Positions 8,903 through 15,929 of a stretch of 64,000 bases of DNA are shown here, piece by piece. Below the pieces are notes generated by a model. That model did no database searches and was not told the DNA's origin. It saw only the letters and a list, made by a program, of their open reading frames with translations. Location: assembly GCF_004327285.1 (NCBI RefSeq), contig NZ_QJUI01000005.1, positions 186,001-250,000 on the forward strand, given 5' to 3'. Made by a program: the position numbers and the translations under genes. The stretch comes from Phytopseudomonas daroniae (GTDB taxonomy: Bacteria; Pseudomonadota; Gammaproteobacteria; Pseudomonadales; Pseudomonadaceae). The first letter of the stretch is position 1. Every line of letters starts with the position of its first letter.

Positions 8903-9744
8903 TCGCGGTGAACTGCTGGAGCGCGTTACTGATGAGTGTGTTGCTAGGGAGCCTATCGCTCGCCCAGGCCACTCCGGTAACACTGGACGGCACCGAGCAG
9001 TGGACGATGAACAGCGCCGAAGGGCGCGAGTACCGCATCATGGTCAGCCTGCCGGAGGGCGATGTGCCCTATACCGGCGGCTATCCGGTGATCTACCTGC
9101 TCGACGGCAACGCCTACTTTCCGGCCTTCCACGCCGCCAAGCGCGCGCAGAAGCGCCTGCGGGGGGCGATCATCGTGGCCATCGGTTACCCGAGCGACAC
9201 GCCGCTGGACTTCGAGCGGCGTGCGTTCGACCTGTCGCCGCCGCAGCCCAAGGAGCGCAACACGCCGCCGCAGGGTGGTCAGGATCCGTTCCTGGATTTC
9301 ATCGAGAAGCGCCTGATGCCCAGGGTCGCCGAACGTTTCAAGGTCGATCAGGATCAGCGCAGTCTGGTCGGGCACTCATTCGGCGGCATGTTCGGTATCT
9401 ACGCGTTATTCACCCGGCCGGCGCTGTTCCAGCATGTGGTCGCGATCAGCCCGAGCCTGTGGTGGCGTGACCGCTACCTGCTGGAGCACGAGCGTGCGTT
9501 CACCAAACAGGCTCATGCCGGGCAACTCGATCTGACCCATCGTAGCCTGACGATGTGGGTCGGCGATCGTGAGATGCCTCAGGAAATCCAGGATGTACGT
9601 TCCCTGCAAATTCGCCTGGAAAACCTGTCGCAGTACGGCCTGCGCAGTGACTTTCAGATCGAAGCGGGCGAGGATCACATGTCGGTGCCGTTTCGAGTGG
9701 TTAACCGAGTGCTGGACGAACTGCTCAGCACGCGCCGCTTTTGA
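8899..9744 (+). CDS. Siderophore esterase-like alpha/beta hydrolase
   Basis: A 281-residue secreted hydrolase of the esterase-D/IroE/BesA type (PF00756), likely releasing iron by cleaving an ester siderophore in the periplasm. A signal peptide spans about residues 1-24 (SLSLAQA). The nucleophile is Ser160 in GHSFGG, the acid region is WVGDREMP near 220-227, and the catalytic His260 is in GEDHMS. The GTG at 8899 overlaps the receptor stop by 4 nt; an ATG at 8932 with CTGGAG upstream is the alternative. The pairing with an STN receptor and FecI/FecR genes supports a role in iron uptake, although the exact substrate cannot be read from sequence. Confidence 0.85.
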   Translation: MIAVNCWSALLMSVLLGSLSLAQATPVTLDGTEQWTMNSAEGREYRIMVSLPEGDVPYTGGYPVIYLLDGNAYFPAFHAAKRAQKRLRGAIIVAIGYPSDTPLDFERRAFDLSPPQPKERNTPPQGGQDPFLDFIEKRLMPRVAERFKVDQDQRSLVGHSFGGMFGIYALFTRPALFQHVVAISPSLWWRDRYLLEHERAFTKQAHAGQLDLTHRSLTMWVGDREMPQEIQDVRSLQIRLENLSQYGLRSDFQIEAGEDHMSVPFRVVNRVLDELLSTRRF

Positions 9745-9820
9745 TCCTGTGCACCTCCCCTCGTATGGTCAAAAAGTATCCAGAGTCTCCAAGCATACGT
9801 AACATATGGCCTCTGTTGTT

Positions 9821-9952
9821 TTATCCACAGATACTTAAGGATCTTATCCAGAGCGCCTGTGTATAAAATATTACTACTGGTCAGATTCTGCACAATCATC
9901 TGTAGTGCTCGTCTTCTGAGGGCTATGGCAGAGAGCTCCCAGGTTATCCACA
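9821..9952. other. Cluster of DnaA-box-like 9-mers in an AT-rich intergenic region
   Basis: The 352-bp gap between the esterase and phoX holds two perfect DnaA boxes, TTATCCACA at 9821-9829 and 9944-9952. It also holds TTATCCAGA at 9844-9852 and the opposite-strand TGTGTATAA at 9858-9866, each one mismatch from consensus. An AT-rich stretch (TATAAAATATTACTACT) lies between them. glmS lies close to oriC in P. aeruginosa, so a DnaA-binding site (origin-related or titrating) is plausible. No dnaA, rpmH or gyrB gene adjoins it. Confidence 0.55.
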
Positions 9953-10029
9953 GGTTAAGCCACGGTAATTGTGTATATCGCTCAGCCTGTCGATAATGAC
10001 GCTGTATTCTGACTCGCTTTTGCGATCAG

Positions 10030-10047
10030 TCGTCATCCAACCGTCAT
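10030..10047 (+). promoter_or_regulatory. Pho box (PhoB operator) upstream of phoX
   Basis: TCGTCAT-CCAA-CCGTCAT matches the PhoB direct-repeat pattern of two 7-mers separated by 4 nt. It lies 50 bp before the PhoX start, the usual position for activation, so phosphate-starvation control is likely. Confidence 0.75.
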
Positions 10048-10096
10048 GTTCATGCCCTAGCGTTCCTGCGCATCAGAAGAAAGCAGGAATACCGTG

Positions 10097-11989
10097 ATGC
10101 ATGACGAGCAACCGACTGACCTCGAACGCCTGACCCTTTCCCGTCGCCGTTTCATCGGGGCTGGTGCCCTGACCGGTGCGGCGCTGTTTCTCGGGGGCGG
10201 ATTGCTGGGCCGTAGCGCCCTGGCCGATGCGATCGGTACTGCGGTTGGCAGTCCGTTGATGGGATTCGACAATATCGCTGCGTCCAGCGCCGACACCATT
10301 ACCCTGCCGCCCGGCTATTCCTTCCGCACATTGATCAGCTGGGGCCAGCCACTGCACGACGGTGGCCCGGCGTTCAAAGGTGATGGCAGCAACAGTACCG
10401 CCGAGCAGCTGCTGCAGTTTGGTGACAACACCGATGGCATGAGCTTCTTTCCCTGGCCCGGTGACGCGGATCGCGCGCTGATGGCCATCAACAACGAATA
10501 CGTGAACTACCGTTATCTACTGCCTCACGGTGAATTGCCGAAGTCCGCCGAGGATGTGCGCAAGGCGCAGAATGCCGAGGGTGTGACGGTGATCGAAGTA
10601 CGTCGTGGCAAGGATGGCTGGGCGTTCGTTCAGGGCTCGCCGTATAACCGCCGTGTGCATGCCAACCTGCCGATCGAAGTGAGTGGCCCGGCCCGTGGCC
10701 ACGACCTGCTCAAAACCCAGAGTGATCCGCTCGGTACCGAAGTGCTCGGCACTTTCCAGAACTGCTCGAGTGGACAGACGCCGTGGGGAACCTACCTGAC
10801 CTGCGAAGAGAACTTTAGCGATTGCTTCGGCAGCACGGATGCGCAACTGGCCTTCACCCCGGATCAGAAGCGTTTCAGTGTGGTTCACGACAGCGTCGAC
10901 AACGAGTGGCACCGTTTCGACCCTCGCTTCGATCTGGCCAGGAATCCCAACGAATTGCATCGGCATGGCTGGATTGTCGAAATCGACCCTTTCGATCCAC
11001 AGTCCAAACCGATCAAGCGTACCGCCCTGGGCCGCTTCAAGCACGAGAACGCGGCGCTGAACACCACGCGCGATGGTCGCGTGGTGGTGTATATGGGCGA
11101 CGATGAGCGCGGTGAGTTCATCTACAAATTCATCACCCGTGACCGCCTGAACCGCGCGGATGCCAAGGCCAATCGGCATATCCTCGACCACGGCACCTTG
11201 TACGTGGCGCGTTTCGACGGAGGTGACGGTGATGCCGATCATCCGAAAGGCCGTGGTCGCTGGATCGAGCTGAGCGCGGGTAAGAACGGTCTGACCGCCG
11301 AGCATGGTTTCGCCAACCAGGCCGACGTGGTGATCCGCGCCCGCCAGGCCGGAACTCAAGTGGGGGCGACGCGTATGGATCGCCCCGAATGGATCACCGT
11401 CAGCCCGCAGGATGGGCAGGTCTATTGCACCCTCACCAATAACAGCAAGCGTGGCGAGGAGGGGCAGCCGGTCGGCGGCCCGAACCCGCGGGCCAACAAC
11501 CTGTACGGGCAGATCCTGCGTTGGCGTGAGGAGGGCGATGATGCCGCGGCGCAGGATTTCGAATGGGATCTGTTCGTGGTCGCCGGTAACCCGGTGGTTC
11601 ATCCCGGAACCGCACAGGCCGGCAGCCATGCGATCGATGCCGACAACATGTTCAACAGCCCGGACGGTGTCGGTTTCGATGGCGGCGGCCGTCTGTGGAT
11701 CCAGACCGATGGCAAGTACAGCAACAGCGGCGACTATGCCGGCATGGGCAACAACCAGATGCTCTGCGCCGATCCGCGCAGCGGCGAAATCCGCCGCTTC
11801 ATGGTTGGCCCGGTCGGCTGCGAAGTCACCGGCCTGGCCTTCTCGCCGGACTACACCACGATGTTCGTCGGCATTCAGCACCCGGGCGAAGAGGGTGGCT
11901 CGTCTTTCCCGGATCATCGGCCGGGTGTGCATCCACGCTCTTCGGTGATGGTGATCAGCCGTGACGATGGGGGTGTCATCGGCGCCTGA
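10097..11989 (+). CDS. phoX: PhoX-family alkaline phosphatase (DUF839), Tat-exported
   Basis: Periplasmic or extracellular phosphatase, 630 residues, that frees phosphate from organic phosphomonoesters. PhoX enzymes use Ca and Fe rather than Zn. The Tat signal is LSRRRFIGAGALTGAALF with the twin-arginine motif near residue 18. Family motifs include WGTYLTCEENFSDCFG, HGWIVEIDPFDP, ALGRFKHENAAL, YMGDDERGEFIYKF, LTNNSKR and SPDGVGFD. The ATG at 10097 follows GCAGGAAT; a GTG at 10094 is the alternative. An upstream Pho box fits induction by phosphate limitation. It stands alone, with the Tad-like genes convergent downstream. Confidence 0.93.
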   Translation: MHDEQPTDLERLTLSRRRFIGAGALTGAALFLGGGLLGRSALADAIGTAVGSPLMGFDNIAASSADTITLPPGYSFRTLISWGQPLHDGGPAFKGDGSNSTAEQLLQFGDNTDGMSFFPWPGDADRALMAINNEYVNYRYLLPHGELPKSAEDVRKAQNAEGVTVIEVRRGKDGWAFVQGSPYNRRVHANLPIEVSGPARGHDLLKTQSDPLGTEVLGTFQNCSSGQTPWGTYLTCEENFSDCFGSTDAQLAFTPDQKRFSVVHDSVDNEWHRFDPRFDLARNPNELHRHGWIVEIDPFDPQSKPIKRTALGRFKHENAALNTTRDGRVVVYMGDDERGEFIYKFITRDRLNRADAKANRHILDHGTLYVARFDGGDGDADHPKGRGRWIELSAGKNGLTAEHGFANQADVVIRARQAGTQVGATRMDRPEWITVSPQDGQVYCTLTNNSKRGEEGQPVGGPNPRANNLYGQILRWREEGDDAAAQDFEWDLFVVAGNPVVHPGTAQAGSHAIDADNMFNSPDGVGFDGGGRLWIQTDGKYSNSGDYAGMGNNQMLCADPRSGEIRRFMVGPVGCEVTGLAFSPDYTTMFVGIQHPGEEGGSSFPDHRPGVHPRSSVMVISRDDGGVIGA

Positions 11990-12162
11990 TGGTCTGCGTT
12001 TACGCCTCATGGACAGAACATTCGTGAGACTAATCGTATTGGCCTCTCCGCCGAGATCCGTCCTGCAGATCCGCAGGGCGTATCAGCCAAAGGCGTAATC
12101 CGCCGAACGTTGGGGCAATGCTGCTGTTGTGGGTCGACCCCGTGTCAGCCTGTTTCGCGGTA

Positions 12163-12193
12163 AGGACGGAAACGCTCTCGGTGCTTCCGTCCT
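12163..12193. terminator. Hairpin between convergent phoX and TadE-like genes
   Basis: AGGACGGAA (12163-12171) and TTCCGTCCT (12185-12193) form a perfect 9-bp stem with a 13-nt loop just beyond the stop of the leftward gene. There is no strong T-run on either strand, so termination is only likely. The rest of 11990-12203 holds no gene I can support. Confidence 0.4.
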
Positions 12194-12203
12194 GCGTGCT
12201 CAC

Positions 12204-12755
12204 TCACAGCGTCACGGTCGTCTCGCCCCGAATCACCACGTTGCCGTCACGCTCGGGCAGGCTGGGGATGTCGATATTGAACAGACGCAGGGTCGGCACT
12301 ATGGCCCGCTGTTCGGTAGCGCCTTCACGGTTGTAGAAGCGTTGCAGGCAGACGTGCAACACATGGTAGGACGCGTTCGGATCACGGGCGTCGAGGGCGA
12401 TATGGCCGTAGGACGGGCTGCCGGGTAGTTTGCTCCAGACATAGCCCGCTTCATTCTGCTCCGGCGCGGGACAGTCGCCTCCACGCCAGCTCTCCGGCAA
12501 CCAACTCTGCTCGACGGTACGAGTGATTTCGCGGCTAAGCACCTGTACATAACTGCTGCTGGCCGGATTCACCTGCAGGGTCGCCCGTGCTGCATCGGCG
12601 CTGACCTGCTTGAAGGTCAGCATCAGCAACATGGGAATGCTGTAGGCGATGATCCCGTAGACCACCACGAAGAACACTCCGAACAGCATGGCGAACTCGA
12701 TGGCCACCGCGCCTTGTTGCCTGTTTGCCAGAGAACGTCGCATGGCGAACCTCAC
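12204..12755 (-). CDS. TadE-like minor pilin / pilus assembly protein
   Basis: A 183-residue protein with the TadE-type N-terminus, QQGAVAIEFAMLFGVFFVVV near residues 13-32. This is a basic leader, a Glu in the pseudopilin motif and one membrane helix, a candidate for processing by the Tad prepilin peptidase. The remainder is periplasmic with four cysteines. It is the last gene of a three-gene leftward operon. Its ATG overlaps the TadG-like stop by 4 nt (12752-12755). The rest of the Tad machinery is 21 kb away. Confidence 0.82.
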   Translation of the reverse strand: MRFAMRRSLANRQQGAVAIEFAMLFGVFFVVVYGIIAYSIPMLLMLTFKQVSADAARATLQVNPASSSYVQVLSREITRTVEQSWLPESWRGGDCPAPEQNEAGYVWSKLPGSPSYGHIALDARDPNASYHVLHVCLQRFYNREGATEQRAIVPTLRLFNIDIPSLPERDGNVVIRGETTVTL

Positions 12756-14830
12756 TGCACCAGCCGAGGGATGCCACAGCTGATGCTGTGTACTTTGATT
12801 TCGCTTTGACCCAGATTTAGGCCGAGGGCGGTGAGTAGGGTGCTCAGGCTATTGCCTACTTCATTCAGGAGTGGTTCAAGGATTTTAATAATTGGCTCAA
12901 GGATTGTTAGCAGTAGAGGTTGAGAATCACTGCCCAAGCCAAGCAGGTTTGCGATGCCTGTTAAAAGGCTACCTAATAGACCATTTTGTGCTTTGGTTTG
13001 TAATGAGTTGGCTAACTCATTACGGCATTTGGATTTATTGGATTCGATAGCGCAGTTAACTCCCAGCAATTTACCGCTCCATTCTTCCAGCATTGTCGTG
13101 CTAAAAATAATTACGGCAGGCCTAGCCCAGTCGATGTTGTCTTTTTCTAGTGCGGCCTTTGCTTTTTCTTTGTTGTAACTATTTTCTGAAAGATATTTCT
13201 CGGCAATCTGAGCCGCCTGAATCGTTGTAAAGCCAGGTGAGCCGTTCGAGGTTTTTGGAGCCCCTAGCCTGATCATTTTAAGTACTTCAGAAAGTAATTT
13301 GCTAACTGAGGTACCGATATTTAATTTATTAATTTCGGTTGTTTCTGACTCTTGCTCGGCGAGGGTGACGCTTCTAGGAACCCCTGTACTAAGCAGTGGT
13401 ACAGCAGCCTTGCCTTTGACCAGATCCAAACCAAGCAACTTCAATATGGGCGTTTCTTGGGTATTGGCTTCGGTACAACTGGCTTTTGTCGACCACAAGG
13501 ACTCGCTGGGCATGGTACCGATACAAATATTTCCAACGCGTGATTCCACATCGATAGTGATCTCCGGTTCGGGAAGCGAGCAATCGATGTCAGCCAATTC
13601 GCCCTTGGTATTAACGAGATCGAGAATAATTGGGAGTTTTAGCGATAAGAGAGGCTCCAACAAACCACCTAGAAGTTTACTGCTGTCGACATTGGCCTGG
13701 AGGCGGATCTGGGCGTTATAAGCGGTGGTGCCTACAGGTCCGATACCGATGGCTGGAGGCTCTACAATTCCCATCTTCACGGCCAAAGTGCCATTGAGAA
13801 GACTCAGTTGATCTACCAGCAACCCACGCCCCTGTACCGCAGTCATCAAACTTGTGGATAACACATCGCCAAGATTGAGCTTGGCATCCAGTGCCGAGCC
13901 CAGCGCTTGGCCAGGGCCCGTGACGATCTGGAGTATTCCAGGCTGATCGGCAGTGCCCAGAAGGTTTACCTTGGCGTTTTTCAGTTCGGTACTCAGCAGA
14001 TCTACGCCAAGAGCGGCAATGTTGGCAGCCAGCGTATCGTTGTTGGTGATCAGGCTGGCTGAAGCATTGATCAAGTCTGGTAGGTCAATCAGGTTGATCT
14101 TGGTTCCCTCCAACTCCACTAGCCCTTCCGGTGTCAGTGCCTTGAGTTGGTTGATGGTCAGATCCACGCCCAGTGCCTGTAGTAGTCCTGCTGGAGTAAC
14201 TTGAGTCTCAAGTAACCCCTCCCAGTCCAATAGCGTCAGGCAGATATCTGCGCCAACTGTTTTCAATAGGCTGGGAACCAAGCCAGGGGAAGCGCTACAA
14301 CCCAAATTAAGCAGTTGCGCACCAACAGAAAATACTGCCATCGGATCGCTATCCTTCTCGGCAACCGCTATAGCCTGCAGCCGTACCGTGGCATTGCCGG
14401 GAAAGCCGAACAGGCTACCGGTACGGATGATGATGCTGGCCGGCACCTGACTGCTGGTGATCACTTCTACGGCGCGGCCGGTTGCGGCATCAGGTGATGT
14501 GACAAGCAGGCTGTCGACGCTATTGATACTGACGCAGGAGGTACTGAGAGACTGCAGGTCATTCATGGCAAAACCATAGGAACTCGCGTTTTCCAGGGCA
14601 TAGCTCTGGGCTTTGGCTGGCTCTTGGGAGCAGTTGCCCGACTCGAGCCGGGAAATGGATTCCAGTGCGGCGGTGTCGGCGATTCGTTGCAGGTTGCGTT
14701 GTTCCAGATACAGGCGGCCGGCGTCTACCACCAGAGCGAGGAACAGGATGGCCAGCATCAGGGTGAAGGCGCTGAGGATGCTGAAGGCGCCGTGCTGGCT
14801 TCGCCGCTGAAGTGGCATGTTCATGTGCAT
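12752..14830 (-). CDS. TadG-related pilus assembly protein
   Basis: A 692-residue protein beginning with a TadG/Flp-type membrane anchor (SILSAFTLMLAILFLALVVD, about residues 17-36) followed by AGRLYLEQRNLQRIADTAAL, typical of Tad secretion-linked TadG proteins. The rest is a large extracytoplasmic region rich in LLGL/LLS repeats. The ATG at 14830 sits in TAATG with the upstream stop, suggesting coupling; ATGs at 14824 and 14818 are alternatives. Codon use changes inside the gene: 12840-13700 (roughly residues 375-660) is clearly more AT-rich than both flanks, suggesting that the C-terminal half was exchanged by recombination. Confidence 0.8.
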   Translation of the reverse strand: MHMNMPLQRRSQHGAFSILSAFTLMLAILFLALVVDAGRLYLEQRNLQRIADTAALESISRLESGNCSQEPAKAQSYALENASSYGFAMNDLQSLSTSCVSINSVDSLLVTSPDAATGRAVEVITSSQVPASIIIRTGSLFGFPGNATVRLQAIAVAEKDSDPMAVFSVGAQLLNLGCSASPGLVPSLLKTVGADICLTLLDWEGLLETQVTPAGLLQALGVDLTINQLKALTPEGLVELEGTKINLIDLPDLINASASLITNNDTLAANIAALGVDLLSTELKNAKVNLLGTADQPGILQIVTGPGQALGSALDAKLNLGDVLSTSLMTAVQGRGLLVDQLSLLNGTLAVKMGIVEPPAIGIGPVGTTAYNAQIRLQANVDSSKLLGGLLEPLLSLKLPIILDLVNTKGELADIDCSLPEPEITIDVESRVGNICIGTMPSESLWSTKASCTEANTQETPILKLLGLDLVKGKAAVPLLSTGVPRSVTLAEQESETTEINKLNIGTSVSKLLSEVLKMIRLGAPKTSNGSPGFTTIQAAQIAEKYLSENSYNKEKAKAALEKDNIDWARPAVIIFSTTMLEEWSGKLLGVNCAIESNKSKCRNELANSLQTKAQNGLLGSLLTGIANLLGLGSDSQPLLLTILEPIIKILEPLLNEVGNSLSTLLTALGLNLGQSEIKVHSISCGIPRLVQ

Positions 14831-15321
14831 TATCCTGCTCCGTTATAGAGGCGAATCTTCGCCTCGCCACGTATTTCGCTGGGCAATTGCGGAACCTTCC
14901 AGCCGAATATGGAAAAGGGCGGCATGATGGCTTCGGGGTTGGCGTGGCGAACGCAAACACTCCATACCGCGCCGGTTTTCAGGTAACCGGTATAGCCGTC
15001 GCAAGTCTGTGCCCAGGCCTCTGGTAGCCAGGAGTTGTGCAGGGTTTGCTGAACGCGCTGCTGGTGCAGGGCCAGCTGTTCTGCTGTGGGAGCACGGGTA
15101 TTGGGGGTACGAATGGTGTCACGTAGCGCTTCGGTGGCGAGCTCCTGATACGTGGAGCCGAGCAGAAACGGGATGCTATAGCCCACCAGCCCGTAGAAAA
15201 TCAGAAAGAAAATGATGAAGACGATCGAAAATTCGACGGCCACCGCGCCACGCTGCTTGTGTGCCGAGCGCATTTGTAGCCGTTGAGGCACTTCCCTGAT
15301 CCCCATGATTGCCAAATCCAT
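14830..15321 (-). CDS. TadE-like minor pilin / pilus assembly protein (first gene of operon)
   Basis: About 163 residues with a TadE-like motif, QRGAVAVEFSIVFIIFFLIF, and one N-terminal helix, followed by a periplasmic domain with paired cysteines (QTCDGYTG, WSVCVRH). It resembles the TadE-like gene at the other end of the operon (NSWLPEAW and QSWLPESW are shared), so the two are paralogues flanking the TadG-like gene. The start is uncertain: 15321 (MDLAIMGIRE), 15306 and 15273 (MRSAHKQRG) are possible, none with a strong ribosome-binding site. Confidence 0.78.
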   Translation of the reverse strand: MDLAIMGIREVPQRLQMRSAHKQRGAVAVEFSIVFIIFFLIFYGLVGYSIPFLLGSTYQELATEALRDTIRTPNTRAPTAEQLALHQQRVQQTLHNSWLPEAWAQTCDGYTGYLKTGAVWSVCVRHANPEAIMPPFSIFGWKVPQLPSEIRGEAKIRLYNGAG

Positions 15322-15929
15322 GTTGTGGCGCCGTTGTTGGATCCTGCGCGAGTACGCCACTCGCTCTGTCGCTAGCCGTCTGCTGGATAACGATGCAGCT
15401 CTCCACATGTTGGCTGGAGTAGAGAAAGGATCATTTCATGAAGCCGGGTATCGAGATTCCAGGCCATAAATGAAAAGTCGGTGCGCCAACGCTTATCTAA
15501 TAGCATGGAGCCAGTAGAGGCTCCATAATACTTTGTAATTAACACATCTGTTATGAAATGCTTTCTAGGGCGCTTTATTTATTGATGAGAATTGAAAATA
15601 CTACGTTCATGCTACGTGTGAGCGTTTCTGAAAATAGTTGTTTACTATGTCTTGGTGATTGTGCAACAAACTCCGGAGCCAGTTGATTAAGTAAGTGATG
15701 ACCGAGTCGCGACATGTTGTTTTCGCATTCAGGAGGTCATATGGAGCATGGGTTTTTATTTACGTAGATAGTATTAATCCATCCGGTATATAAAACCCTA
15801 TACCTCTGGTAGTAGTAATAATTCGAGAATTGCCGCCCTTAAGTTGTGCACCTTTAATGACCGTCACAGTCGTGGTTCCACTTTCGTGAACCTTGTTTCA
15901 ACTGGGCCTCATCGGCTAGGACGGTCATC
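15322..15929. other. Long AT-rich divergent intergenic region
   Basis: About 600 bp with no convincing gene between the leftward TadE/TadG operon and the rightward collagen-like gene. It holds a dyad ATGGAGCC-AGTAGA-GGCTCCAT at 15505-15526 and a dyad GGTATA-N8-TATACC followed by CTGGTAG around 15786-15813. A strong AGGAGG at 15731-15736 precedes an 8-codon frame at 15741-15767. The region presumably carries both promoters; the dyads are candidate regulator sites. Confidence 0.6.

Noticed and set aside
9821..9952. Calling the DnaA-box cluster the chromosomal oriC
   Set aside because: No dnaA, dnaN, rpmH or gyrB is adjacent, and Pseudomonas oriC normally lies beside dnaA. It is left as a DnaA-binding candidate.
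12163..12193. Strong bidirectional terminator between phoX and the TadE-like gene
   Set aside because: The stem is good but no T-run follows on either strand, so it is kept only as a low-confidence terminator.
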